A DNA stretch of 64,000 nt, taken from contig JAHNUO010000013.1 in assembly GCA_019787685.1 (NCBI GenBank), forward strand, positions 1,240,001-1,304,000, written 5' to 3'. The DNA comes from Chiua virens (taxonomy: Eukaryota; Basidiomycota; Agaricomycetes; Boletales; Boletaceae). Position 1 is the stretch's first letter, and every line of letters begins with the position of its first letter. Under the pieces are notes generated by a model. That model ran no database searches, had not been told where the DNA came from, and worked only from the letters and a program-made list of their open reading frames with translations. Positions 44,920-56,813 of this stretch are shown here, piece after piece. The position numbers and the translations under genes are program-made.

Positions 44920-45141
44920 ACTGGAGCCCACCGCAAGGGGTTCTTTTTAGGTTGTCAGGACGAGATCACTCAGGCCTATACCAGAGCGACTAGAGGTAGA
45001 CGAGCTACTCTCAAGTCTTAGAAATCTGGATATCTCTGCCAACACCAAGCTTTTTACTTCAGTTACCCTGGATAGAGTGCGGCATAACCGCATTAACTCC
45101 TACAATGCGATACATATCTACTGAATGAAACTCTTTTCTCC
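44920..45141. other. Short spacer, no gene seen
   Basis: It lies between the family A LTR and the first leucyl-tRNA synthetase fragment. A possible primer-binding site is next to the LTR. No coding signal. Confidence 0.4.
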
Positions 45142-45990
45142 TTGCACCACTCATTTGCAGCGTCCACCAAAGAGCCTTTCCCTGTCCTCAAGACTGCCAA
45201 ATACAGGGAACTTTCCACTGTCGAGGTTTGCAAAGAATTGAAGATCCAATCTTCCAAAGACACCAAGGTGCTCGCAGATGTAAAGGAGATTACATACAAA
45301 GAGGGTTTCTACAGTGGAACCATGATAATCAGTGACTTCGAAAGGAAATTGGTCCAGGATGCCAAACTAAAAGTTTGCACACAACTGATAGAAAAGGGAC
45401 TGGCTGTCCCCTATGTGGAGTCTAAGAATATGGTCATACATGGATTACGGTGAGCCCTTTTGGAGGGCACAAACCAAGAAGTATATTGTGTCGTTGTGCT
45501 TGTTGAATTGACCTTTAACATTTGTTTCCAGACTCCTGGCAAGGATGGACACATGGACGGCAGAGACCTGTAACCTGTTCGAGTCAACATTGACTTGATT
45601 GAATCAATGGGCCTGCATGCGCACGTATGGCTTGGGATCAAAGATGCTGTGGGATCCTCAGTTCATGGTCGAAAGTTTGAGCGATTCAACAATTTATATG
45701 GCTTACTACATCGTCACCCACCTGCTGCAAGGTGAGTCTTGCATCGTCTTACTCCTAATTTGATCTCATCATTTACTTGACTGAAACAAGTGGCAACATC
45801 ACAGGACATACTGTCGGCCCCCTTGATATCACAGCTCAGCAAGTGACCGACAAAGCCTGGGATTACATCTTTTGCAATGGTCCTTGGCCCAATCCAGAGC
45901 CTTTCCCAAGAGAGAAAGCTGATGTGATGATGCACAAATTCAACTACTTTTATCCCTTTGAGATCTGTTTGTCCGGCAAGGACCTGTAAC
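45142..45990 (+). pseudogene. Leucyl-tRNA synthetase fragment 1 (cytosolic type)
   Basis: Exon-like blocks match the middle of eukaryotic cytosolic LeuRS, the class I enzyme that charges tRNA-Leu: KEPFPVLKTAKYRELS, AKEI-like KEITYKEGFYSGTMI, CTQLIEKGLAVPY, then [72 protein letters not shown] and FNYFYPFEICLSGKDL. The frame ends in TAA directly after SGKDL (45987-45989). A segment of about 20 residues (ADECVVALMDQWYM in fragment 2) is deleted, and there is an in-frame stop at about 45597. No catalytic KMSKS part is present. It is a truncated, non-functional duplicate. Confidence 0.85.
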
Positions 45991-46378
45991 GAGTTAAGTG
46001 CCAATCGAGGGTCAAACTTGTTTGAAATGGACACTCAGCATGTGGCACTAAACATGTTGCAGCACAATAGGCGTGAGAGGAACTTAGTTAGACGAGATGA
46101 TAGTCAAGAGGCAAGAATCTATTAGGAGTCTCCTATCGACAGATGACGTGTAGCTACAGTCGGCATCAGGCTGAGTGAGGCTTGCTATTGTTTGGCGTAA
46201 TCAAAGGACTTCGAGTCCAACAAAACACATCACTTTCGAACCGCTTCTTGTGGGGATTCCGGGGTCGCAACTTGGCATAAAGATTGCACCAAGTGTAAAT
46301 ATCAATGCACAACTTCAAGCTTCAGGTTGAATCTCATACATTGGCGAATCAAGTCATACACTGTCTGGTCATTGTCAA
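45991..46378. other. No gene seen
   Basis: Sequence between the LeuRS fragment and repeat C copy 2. It carries no further LeuRS similarity, so fragment 1 ends sharply at SGKDL. Confidence 0.45.
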
Positions 46379-47475
46379 TGTTCAGTGTTGGAAGGAACAA
46401 GTTGTAAGTTATATAGACTTATTGTGAGCTATGTGCTTGATCACACACAGGTTGTTGGGGTTGTTGGAGGTTTCTGCATGCTACTACACAACGGAGGTAA
46501 CAGCAGGAAATACATATGTTTACTAGTCAACAACGACGAAAGGCGGGCCACGAACTTCCTCTTCTGGGGAACTGCCATCGCCCGGTCCCACAGTCACTGT
46601 CCAGTGTGAAGAAAGTCAGGTGGGGTCATAGCACTCATGTGGAACACGCAGACTCACTGATTATGTAGTAAGGAAAGTTTGGCTGGAGATTAGTGGGAAG
46701 CGACATTCTGAGGCTCGGATCTGAAAGCTGCGCGAGGGCGAACTCTGGAAAATCTTCCCCTGCGAACTTGCTCAATGACGATATTAAACTCGGTGAGAGA
46801 CATACTGTACTCTTGGCCTGCATCCATCCACCCTACTTGAAAAAAACAAGTGTAGTATGCCATGAATTTATTCCAGTAATTCCTGTGAAGGTGATCTGAG
46901 GAGGTGTCATACAAGAACGGAGTGATAATTAACACCATTTGATCACAACAGGGTAGCCCCTGAGTAGATACCTCGGGTCCGACTCCGGACCGGGACTTGT
47001 AATTGTGGCTATAGGACCCTTAACGTGCCAAACTAGAAGTGGTAGCCATGGGTGCAAGGAAGAAATTGACATACCATGGTAAGTTGAAGCCCGAAGGTTG
47101 AGGATAATTTGAAGCTGCTGAAAGCATGGAAGCGAGGTGCGTATTTATGGCTTGCTGGAGTGAAGGATGGGTCACGATGACATTTGAAATCTGTATTTTG
47201 GACTTGACGTGAAACAGGACTTGGAGTAAGACAAAGTGAGCCTGTAACAAGTCGAAGCACATCAGTTGAAACAGGATGCAGTTCGTAAGGGCTTGCACGA
47301 GTGCAGAACGAGATGAAGCCTCAAGGTCTCGAGGTCTCAATGTCAAGAATCAACTTGAAACTTGGAGTAACGAGCACCGGATCCCAGAGGCTATTGCTTC
47401 CCGACCGCCAACTTCAACTTGAAGCCTGCATAAATCGTCGCTGGCGCGGCGGAGGCCAGAATCTGTCAAATTTTC
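46379..47475 (-). repeat. LTR-like dispersed repeat C, copy 2
   Basis: An inverted copy of 28791-29527 plus 34406-34602 without the Harbinger insertion. In its own orientation it runs from about TGAAACGAAAATTTGACAG through CATAAATACGCACC to AACACTGAACA. It preserves the empty Harbinger site near 46610. It separates the two LeuRS fragments. Confidence 0.65.
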
Positions 47476-47821
47476 GTTTCATGCGCCAGACCGGTGCATA
47501 AGCATCTAACTTGAAGCAACCCCTAAGGGAAGGGTCCAAGGCAGTAAGACTCTCGTTGGACAGTCTTCAAGTTGTCAGCGCAATTGAGGTCGGGAGTGTG
47601 ACGCGGATTGAAGACACAGCTTGAGCTTGAAAGTATGGGCTGTTGTCTGACCAAGAATCATTACTACTGTGCGTTGACATGGACGCACACGTTACTGATT
47701 GATGAACGGACTTCTTGTCACGCTTTGGCAAGGGTAATGTTGACAGAAGAATAATTTACTTGGTCCTTGCCACATTTGTTCGCGACCATGGTTTGTTTCG
47801 CTAACGGCTCGGTAGGTATGG

Positions 47822-50310
47822 TCAAACGAACTGTTTCGTCGGTCCGTCCTTGAAGTATGGCATTTTTGCCATCAACGACACCGATGCCTTCCTCATGTCA
47901 CACCGAGCAGCACGCAACATGGCCTTCCAGGGCCTCTCCCCGTCACATGGTGAAATCTATACGTGTTGCAGATGGAGAGTGTGAAGGCAACCAAGGTACT
48001 CAATATCGATTGCTCCACCTTTGCATGACACTCAACACATGCATCACAGGGGACCGGCGTCGTCACCTCTGTACCCTCCGATTCACCAGACGATTACATG
48101 ACAACAGAAGACTTGCGTACAAAGGCCGAGTATTACAAAGTCAGTTCAAAACGGGTGGCCTTTGAGCCTGTCCCTGTCATCGAGACTGCCAAATACTCAC
48201 TGTCATCGAAGTTTGCAAAGAGTTGGAGATCCAATCTTCCATAGACGCCAAGGCGCTTGCAGATGCAAAGGAGATCGCATACAAAGAGGGTTTCTACAGT
48301 GGAACCATCATCATCATAATCGGTGACTTCAAAGGAGAATCGGTTCAGGATGTCAAACCAAAAATTCGCACACAACTGATAGAAAAGGACTTGCTGTCCC
48401 CTACTCAGAGCCTGAGAATCTGGTCGTGTCGCAGTAGCGCAGACGAGTGCGTTGTTGCCTTGATGGATCAATGGTACATGAATTATGGTGAGCCCGTTTG
48501 GAGGGCGTAAACAGAGAAGTATATTGTGTCACTGTGCTAGTTGAATTGACCTTGAACATTTGCTTCAGACTCCTGGCAAGGATGGACACGTGGACGGCAG
48601 AGACCCGTAACCTGTTCGAGTCGATATTGGCTTGGTTGAATCAATGGGCCTGCGCACGCACGCACAGCTTGGGATCGAAGATGCCATGGGATCCTCAGTT
48701 CATGGTCGAAAGTCTGAGCGATTCAACGATCTATATGGCTTACTACACCTGTCGCGCACCTGCTGCAAGGTGAGTCTCGCATCGTCTTACCCATCTGATT
48801 TGATCTCATCTACTTGATCGAAACAGGCGGCAGCATCACAGGACATACAGTCGGCCCCCTTGGCGTCACGGCTCAACAAATGACCGACGAAGCCTGGGAT
48901 TATATCTTTTGCAATGGTCCTTGGCCAAATCCGGAGCCCTTCCCGAGAGAGAAAGCCGACACAATGAAGCACGAATTCGACTACTTTTATCCTTTTGAGA
49001 TTCGTTCGTCCGGTAAGGACCTGGTACAAAACAACCTGACGTTCTTGCTGTACAACCACGTCGCCATTTTCCCGGAGGACAAGTGGCCTCTGAGCATCCG
49101 CACGAATGGTCACTTGATGCTGAACGGACAAAAGATGTCAAAGAGCAAGGGGAACTCACTGACGCTTCGAGAGGGGATCGAGAAATTTGGTGCTGATGCC
49201 ATGCGTCTTACCTTAGCTGATGCTGGTGACGGTGTCGAGGACGCCAACTTTGACGAAAAGACAGGCCAACGCAAACATCTTGCGTCTGCACACAGTTACT
49301 TGGATGCTGTGAGGTACATCCATGGCGATTGCATACATTTGTAGATCACTGAAAAGGAAGTCCAGGACATGTTGAAAGACGAATCAAAATGGAGGACATG
49401 GTCCCAGGAACTACCACGATCGCGTCTTTGAGGAAGAGATCATCAACCACATCGACATCACCAAGCACCACTACGAAACGTACGTTTACGCTTCTTTCCC
49501 AATCGTGTCTGCACGATCGCATTGCTGATGTCGTCCGTTCATAGCACCTCCTTCAAAGATGCCTTGAAGTACGGCTTCTACGAGTTCCAAAACATCCGCG
49601 ATTGGTACCGCAAAGTCACCGCCGACGTTGGCATGCACATCGATCTCGTCAAGTACTGGATTCGCACCTCGCCGCTGCTCATGGCCCCATTTGCCGAACA
49701 CACTGCCTGAACACATCTGACTCGCGTTCCTGCGCGAACCCGAATCAGATCCGGCTCGCGCGCTGGCCCGACTCCCGGCGCATCGCGGATCATACATTCA
49801 TCAAAGCTGGTGCGTGCATGCGCAGCACGCTCGAGATAATCCGTGATGCGGAGACGATGCTGCTCAAGCACTTGTCCAAGGGCAAAATCGCGAACCACGG
49901 CCCGTCGTTTGACCCGAAGTTGCCCAAGAGCGTGAAGGTGTACGTGGCGACGCAGGTTACCCGAGTGGCAGGAAAGGTGTTGTGCAGGCGGTCAGGGAGG
50001 TGTATTCGGAGGCCAGGACAAGGTCGACCATGTGAAATTGAGAGCGATCTTGACAGACAGAGGGTTGATCAGGATAAACGTGCCACGCGGTTCGTGCAAG
50101 CAGTTCACGGCGAGTCAGTTGTTTCTCTGTTCGTGTCGAGGTATGCTGACGACTGCAACATAAATGTATGCAAAACTTTGGGGCCAAAGTTGCATTCAAC
50201 CGAAGTCTGTCGTTCTCTGAGGCCCATGTCCTCGCCGAGTTTTGCTGTACTTGAAATGGTCGCTGGGCCTCGTGGAAGTAAAAGTGATCTTGGTTGATGA
50301 CCCCATCGGT
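47822..50310 (+). pseudogene. Leucyl-tRNA synthetase fragment 2, from editing domain to C-terminus
   Basis: A longer decayed copy. It starts inside the protein (YGQTNCFVGPSLKYGIF, about 47822) and runs through [66 protein letters not shown] and [19 protein letters not shown], then GPLGVTAQQMTDEAWDYIF, SGKDLVQNNLTFLLYNHVA, the catalytic KMSKS loop (LNGQKMSKSKGNS, about 49121-49159), FGADAMRLTLADAGDGVED, GFYEFQNIRDWYRKVTADV, and the tail (LKHLSKGKIANHGPSFDP, NFGAKVAFNRSLSFSEAHV). Stops and frameshifts occur near 48200, 48400, 49340, 49708, 49965 and later. The N-terminal HIGH region is absent, so this cannot be the cell's LeuRS gene. It lies in the same direction as fragment 1. Confidence 0.88.
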
Positions 50311-51489
50311 CATGGCAGACTTCAGAACCTGGTAGTCTTGTGTTTGAGTATCACAGCGTACTGTAAACGTCACTGGCGGTAGGACCAAGGACTGGCACAG
50401 TATTTGCACTGTTGTATTGAATATTCCAAGAACAAGGCAAGTTCCCGAACTGTGCTCTCATGTTTCCATGTTCCAAGGTTATCCATCCACGCCAAGACAC
50501 TTGTCATATCCTGGTCTGTCGCTCAGATCACCTTGCATTACATGGGACAAGTAGTTCAAAGCAGGACCAAGGGTACACGCCGCCGTTGTGATTCGCGACT
50601 GACGAGAAATTACAATTCAATTCGAAAGGGATCTACTGTAGCAAGAAGTACTGATTATATAATATATATACCCTAATTTGGAAGTATCGGTTATCGGTTA
50701 TCGGGTTTGGTTACAGATTTACCGCGAACCAACTCGGGAAACCTGAAAACCTATTTCAGGGAGTAGACACTGTCTGGAGCTGTCGTGTATATAGCATATA
50801 GCAAGTGCGATTTCCGGCTATCGGGCTAGTTTCAGTTTGGTGCCAGCGCGATGCTACGTTGGCACTGTCGAACATCTCCACGAGGATCAAAAGATGAACA
50901 GGTGGCAGGCCAAGATTGTCAGAGTCGTTAAACACTGACGACACTCTGCCATTTCTCGTTTTCTCTCAGCATCAATATGGCGGCATTTCAAGATAGTTAT
51001 TCAACTGAATGCCCGCATGATGCTGCGTTGGCACCGTCAAACAGTTCCGTGCCAGTGGACACATAAATTGAAAGCAGACCGAGATCCTCTGAGCAGTTCA
51101 ACACTGATATCAATCTGCCATATGTCATTCTCTTTGACCATCGCAAGCGCCACCCCGGGACTCATGGTCGAGCTTAAAGTGTCTACCGAGACGCCAGATG
51201 TCATAGTAATGGACACCTTGCTTAAGGCAGTCCGTAAGTCGTTTGCTAAATTCAGTCAAACTCGTCTCAAGTCGATCCTTTGGGTACTGGCAGGAGCACG
51301 ATCAAATCCGGCTTACCACCAGTACGACTTCCTTCTTTCTCACATAGACAGTTTGAATTACTAAGTCCCCTGCAGCATCACCCCGATGAGAAACTTGAAA
51401 ACCATGCTTTGGTCGGAGACACTCCTGAATTCATCCGCCCCTCCAGAAATTGTTGACCACTACGACCTCAATACCGTCCCAAGAATCAC
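50311..51489. other. No supported gene; contains a degenerate tandem duplication
   Basis: At about 50838-50955 and 51010-51135 two segments resemble each other (CGATGCTACGTTGGCACTGTC against TGATGCTGCGTTGGCACCGTC, and later TCTGCCATTT against TCTGCCATAT). An AT-rich ATTATATAATATATATA lies at about 50653. N-terminal exons of the following thioesterase may lie in 51380-51489 (HYDLNTVPRITPS), but their frame is not continuous. Confidence 0.45.
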
Positions 51490-53046
51490 TCCCTCCACGC
51501 AACATGCATGACACCTATACTCAGATCAGTTTTACCCTTTAAATCATCCCCCGAACTCTTCGAGCAATATACTAATGCATATGGTGGCATCCGCACTGGC
51601 ATGTTGATGGAGCATTTGGATTCCTTGGCAGGTTCTATATCGTACAAGCACTTGCTTGGTCCTGAAGTGGAGACCCTTGGCCGTATCTCCGAGAGAGGTT
51701 TCTACGTCGTCACGGCGTCGGTCGATAGGTACCTGTCTTCCTCCTTACATAGTCTCAGCTCAGTCATGACAATGATGACGTCAGATTAGACATGCTAGGC
51801 CTCGCTCTATCCTATTCGGGATATGTGCTTGAGTGGGCAAGTCGTTTATACGGGCACTAGCTCGATGGAGGTCGCTGTCAAGATGGAAGCATTTTCTCCG
51901 GATGGCGAAGAGGAAACTGTTGATGCTTGGTACGTAATCTCCTTGGTGACATTCACCCATCATTTACACAACTACTTTTGATCTGTGCATTTAGGACTGC
52001 TTTTCAATGGTCTGCAGAGACGCTCGTACGCACAAGGCATATTCTGTCAACCCTCTGGTTGTCGGCACGGTAGAGGAACAAGCGCTCTACTGTATGGGAA
52101 AGAGTCAGTGACAACCCCCTCGTCGCTAGACCACACCTATACTGACAGGATAATCACCAGATGCACAGAATCGACGAAAGATTCTGGCGCTTCAGTCGCT
52201 TTCACGTGTTCCTCCGAGCTCAGAAGAAGCTGAGGAACTTCATCATACCTTTCTGAAATATGGGCGAGTAGATCAACCCTATAGCTTGCAAAGCGATCAG
52301 ATGTGGATGGGAGATACTAAACTCGAGATCACCATGACCATGTTCCCGCAAGAACGCAAGTAAGTCGTAGTGATATCATGTCCTGACATCCAGCTAAAGT
52401 CGGCCCAGCGTTCATCAGAAGGTTTTTGGAGGTACGTCCTTCTTTTTTCTATAGGTTCACACTGTTGAGCAGCTGGGACAACAAGGATATCTTATGCGTC
52501 TTGCAACAGAGGTAAAGCAGCTTCGATATCGGTACAACCGTCTTACATATTTGCATGAAGCTCGGTTTCTCGAACGCATGCCTATTCACCAAGTCGCGCG
52601 TGTCGTTCCACTCGTTAGACAGCATATCTTTCCGAAAGCCAGTGAATATCGGATCTATTCTTCGCCTCAAGTCTCAGGTCTTGAACACCAGTTGCATGGG
52701 CGAGCTCCCGGTCAAGATCGTAAGTAGCTATTTCACTCTGTTACTTACCCTGATTCACGTGCGTCTAGCACATTCGAGTTCAAGCAAACGTCATTGATAT
52801 GAAGACCGGTCTGGAAGACAGCACGAACGACTTTAGATTCACCTTCGCCGTCATTGACGATGAATCTGAACGTCACGAGACGCCGAAGGTTGTTCCGAGG
52901 ACTTACCAAGGTGCGAATATTTCAGTTCAAACGGGGAATTATTGTGTGACTTCGTTGTCTTTTGGAATATTTTCACAGAGGCAATGCTGTGGTTGGAGGG
53001 GAAGAGGACGCTTGAGATAGGCAGACAGATTCGGGCCAGTACTTAG
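51490..53046 (+). CDS. ACOT9-type acyl-CoA thioesterase (double hotdog), first exon frameshifted
   Basis: Hydrolyses acyl-CoA in mitochondria in the animal and fungal homologues. Blocks in order: SSPELFEQYTNAYGGIRTG, MLMEHLDSLAGSISYKHLL, RISERGFYVVTASVDR (first hotdog), YTGTSSMEVAVKMEAFSP, MVCRDARTHKAYSVNPLVV, then SLSRVPPSSEEAEELHHTF, MWMGDTKLEITMTMFPQER, NVHQKVFGG, YLMRLATE, LGFSNACLFTKSRVSFHSL (second hotdog), HIRVQANVIDMKTG, NDFRFTF, VVPRTYQ and EAMLWLEGKRTLEIGRQ, with stop TAG at 53044-53046. About nine exons with short introns. The likely start (MHDTYTQI, ATG at about 51503) needs a 1-base shift before SSPELF, and a longer N-terminus with a targeting peptide is expected upstream. The core is otherwise well kept. 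Confidence 0.82.
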
Positions 53047-54675
53047 TAGCTGAAATTTGCAATCCGGGACGCCTCTGGGCTGATCTGTACGGATGCATTT
53101 CGATTTGGTGTCGATCATGGTGATGATCACGGTCGGCCCGAAGTTCGAATCATTAGCTCAGCGGTACAATATTTAGAGGAGCTTCTGATATCATTACAGT
53201 CTCTTACTCTCTTAATCTTTTTGATCGCAGTGGTCGCCGAGGCCTCGGCCAGCATTATAGACCTGAGGTAGTCGATCGTGCCATCTTCAATTGTCATGCT
53301 ATCGGTTTCGCTGGACGCTCCAATCACTTTGACCACATACATAATGTATTGATCATGATGAGTTGCGACCTGCCAGATATATATCCGAGATATAACTAAT
53401 TCAAGTTAGTACCTGATCTTTGTTGTTCGTTATGTGACTCGAGGAGAGAGAGAGAGCGAGTATTCTAGCCGTGTGTGGGCGAAGGCGCTCCGCGCCTTCC
53501 GGTCGCGATCTGAGAACCTGGGAACTCGAGCGTCAGCTGCGTGGGCGGGCTGGGAAAAGCCTCGCGCAGGGCTGATAGTGGGCTAACGGATCCGGAGAAC
53601 ACGACAGCGAGGGTCCAGCGAGGCAATTCTGAGGGGTCCTTTGGGTCCCGGAGGAATCGTTGGGTGCGGTGGGTGGGCGAAAATAACGGAAGAGGTCGGT
53701 GCGCGGCTAGTGAGCTGACTGGCGAGGGAACGGAAGAGAGAGCGACGTCGAGACACAGCCACTCGTACAAAGACTGGCTATGTCTGCCGATGACGTCATC
53801 ACTGAAACTCAAATTTATTGGCAGTGTAATATAACCGAGTTGTCAACCCCAAAAAGACCGCAATCGGGCGCAGTATGCTAAGTGGGTTGCTAAGTGGGTT
53901 GTAAGCGCATATAACGCTATGTCGCCTTGCCAATCACGCAAACATGGTAGTAGTTGAGGAATGTCGTCCCAATATGGAGCACATGCCGCTGCATTACATT
54001 GGTTTGTAACCTGCTAATACATATCTTTCGGATTTACAATGACAATAAATCTGAGCTCGATCTTGCAAGGTCCTCAAGTTCTCGTCTACGTTTGCAGGCT
54101 GGTCACACCTTGATTGTGATTGCCAATGTCAGGCATCTATGCACACCAAGTCTATATAGCTGAAAGATGACAAGGTATTTGGCTATCTTGCCAAAATGAA
54201 AGTACTTGCCCCAAAACCAATATTCACATTAAATGTGTGGAACCAGGTCGCAGGTGGTTAACATTGTTGATCATCAAGTAAGTTTTTTGCTCTGGGGAAA
54301 CCTCGTGTATTTTGATGGTTCTCTTGCAGCTTTGTAGATTGATAGAGCAGATTTCAAACCTGTTGCAATCATACTCGCAGTATACAACAACCTGGAAGAT
54401 TGCAAGCTATGGGCAACAAGACGCCGTGGTTCCTAATAATGGACAGCTGTCTGCGGAACGTTCAGTCATCCAGCGGATTTGGCGAGATACGATCAGCATT
54501 TACAAGCACAGCAGTACTTTACATGGATATTATCTACTAAATTAATACTGTGATGGTTACTATTGTACAGTACTAGTGATGCCGTAGTAGCTTGGTACAT
54601 GGTCTTCTGGTAAAATGTCAGTAGCCTAGCGCTCGAATACAACATTGCGTAAGATCACGGTGCAATGTCAGATAT
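53047..54675. other. Intergenic; GC-rich patch, no gene supported
   Basis: 53465-53770 is visibly GC-rich with many CpG compared with its AT-rich surroundings, and has open frames on both strands without a recognised domain. The rest (53835-54675) is AT-rich with no coding signal. Confidence 0.4.
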
Positions 54676-55221
54676 TGTTAGAGACCGTGCGACTTGGAGG
54701 TAGCCAACTCCGGATCTCCGGAGTTGTAGCGTCGGACGGGACTTGGCTTCACCGTATGTGGTGCGCCCTTGTCACAGTCTGTCCCTATATTTCGGACGTG
54801 CGGAAAACGGAGGTAGATATATGACTCAACACATAAAGTGGAGTCGAGCGGAGTAAAGACCGTCAAGGTCTTTACGGAGTGTTCGGAGTGGGTCGTACAA
54901 TAAACTAATATTCAGACTAAGGGTACACAGTCATGGTACTACAGTTTATATGGAATGGAGATTAGTAACGGAGTTGGTAAGAACTGAGTAAGACGGAAGA
55001 TCGGGAAACTACATAGCCGGAGGTAAGTCGGGTACTGAAAAAGCCGGAGCTGTGCTCATAAGCGAGACACAGGTTATGTACTAATATAAAAGAGGAAACA
55101 TATATACGTAACGGAGGTCCGGGGTCGCGGAGTTGCGTCCTGAGGGAGATCGACCCGGAGTTATCGTCTAAGAGAAACGGAGTTATATTCGGAGGAACGG
55201 AGAACGGAGCGGTATATGACA
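54676..55221 (-). repeat. Solo LTR, family R, copy 3
   Basis: 546 bp, inverted. On plus it starts TGTTAGAGACCGTG and ends GGTATATGACA, with perfect 5-bp duplications GATAT at 54671-54675 and 55222-55226. It keeps far more CpG dinucleotides than the copies at 13662 and 16869 and so looks youngest. It provides the empty site for the LTR nested in copy 1. Confidence 0.9.
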
Positions 55222-55469
55222 GATATACACAGAGAGAAGACGGGAATATACAATACACCCGGTTGCAAGTACATCATGACGGGAAAAAATTAGATCAGGG
55301 GAAGAGGTACCGTCACATTGAAGTTGAAGGAATTGTTATGCTCTGGAACGGACAACCGATAACATGGCGATGTCCTGGGGTTTGAGAGTCGATGAGCGAC
55401 GAACGCCAAATGCTTTCCTAATTCAACAGAACGCGTTACAACAATCGTCAGTATCAGCGGGATTTCAAC

Positions 55470-56813
55470 TTACTTATCCCACTAGCGAAGGAGCTTCTCA
55501 ATCTCCCTTGATCGAGCGGCAGGCGCAGGGAGCTCAAACCAGTCCACTATGTTGCGGTAGAAGTTCTCATAATCAAAGTTATCGTCCTTGATGGTCCAGA
55601 AAGTGCAACTAGACAGGGCAAAGCGAAGCTGAGGTTCAACCATCAGAAGCAATCGCTAAGCAAAATAGGAACAGAAAACTTGCTTGGACGGCCACATATG
55701 CAATTGCGCGAGGCTGTACAGACCGCATTTTGAGGAGAGCGGCAACATTGGAACGAGTGCGCTTCCTCTCAGATGGTCCCTCATTGCCGTCCAAGTCCGT
55801 GCTAACCTCTTTGCGAGACGAACTCGGAGAAGTAAAGATGCAGCGAAAAGCCTGAAAATTGAATGAACATCATGGCAACGATAACGACCATGATCAGTCC
55901 ATGTGTGTAGAACATACCCTAACAAGTAATTCCCCTTTAAATAATCCATTGTATGGGTTCTCAGAATCGTATTGTCCTTTAGAATACAAGAACGAGGGCC
56001 ACATGTCGGCAATTACTGCAAACTTTGGATCGTAATCACGGATGGCGGCTCAAGTCCTTAGTAAGTAGTTAGAACGAGGAAAACAAAGAGCGGAAAGAAT
56101 GTATATGGAGGATCAAGCCAATTGAAGTCGACTGGGCATAAGAATCTACCTGTAAGGTCGTGGTTGAATCCTCGGCCTTGCTTTTCATTGACAAGGAGAA
56201 GCGGATTGGGGGGTGGCTGCTGCTCATTCAACCAATTGGCGACTGAGGACTTCAGATGATTTGCATCGTCTCCACAAGCCGCATCTGCACCTTTCTTTAA
56301 CTAACACAGTCCACATGAGCAAGTTCTGGAATAGGTGTGGTGTCAACTTACCTCGTGACAAGCTAGAGCAAGCTCAGAGTGCAATGACATGGTCCTTTTC
56401 AATGACAGACACCAGATCACAAGCTTCTTGAAGGATCGGAACATGCGATTCTCCCTAGTATCAGATGTATAAATTTAGATGAAAATTTTAAAATTAATGT
56501 GCTCAGGCTCACTCGTCAGTGGACTCGATATGCTCAAGGTCCTCAGGCCCACCATCTGCTGCCAACATGAGGCGCCGATCATACTCTGCAGTCATATCTG
56601 ATATGGGATCTACAAGGCTGACGAGACGACGAATGGAACGCCCCTCTCGTGTCCATGAGTGGACGCTGTTGACAGTGGTGATCAGTGCATGATTTGGGGG
56701 TTTGATGGTAAGCAATGGACACACGGGGAACGAGTCATTTTGGTGGCGAGCTGCGCATTCTCTTCCTCAAGCGCAGTAATACGGCGCTTTAGAGCGGCAG
56801 TGGGTTCCTCCAT
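55470..56813 (-). CDS. DUF6698-like fungal protein
   Basis: ATG at 56813 (MEEPTAALKRRITALEEEN, a coiled coil). After an intron come EGRSIRRLVSLVDPISDM and AEYDRRLML, then FRSFKKLVIWCLS, LKKGADAACGDDANHLK and SVANWLNEQQPPPNPLL. The next blocks are GRGFNHDLTGRFLCPVDFNW, AAIRDYDPKFAVIADMWPSFLY, YDSENPYNGLFKGELLVR, FRCIFTSPSSSR, RSVQPRAIAYVAVQ, LRFALSSCTFWTIKDDNF and NIVDWFELPAPAARS. This order matches the agaricomycete family I know as DUF6698; its function is unknown. The last intron appears to start GCAAGT (GC..AG). A TAG at 55482-55484 stands where a Trp codon is expected, three codons before a TAA at 55470. About seven exons, otherwise open. Confidence 0.68.

Noticed and set aside
53465..53834. 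Protein genes on either strand of the GC-rich patch
   Set aside because: Overlapping open frames on both strands come from high GC content; no domain or splice signals were recognised.
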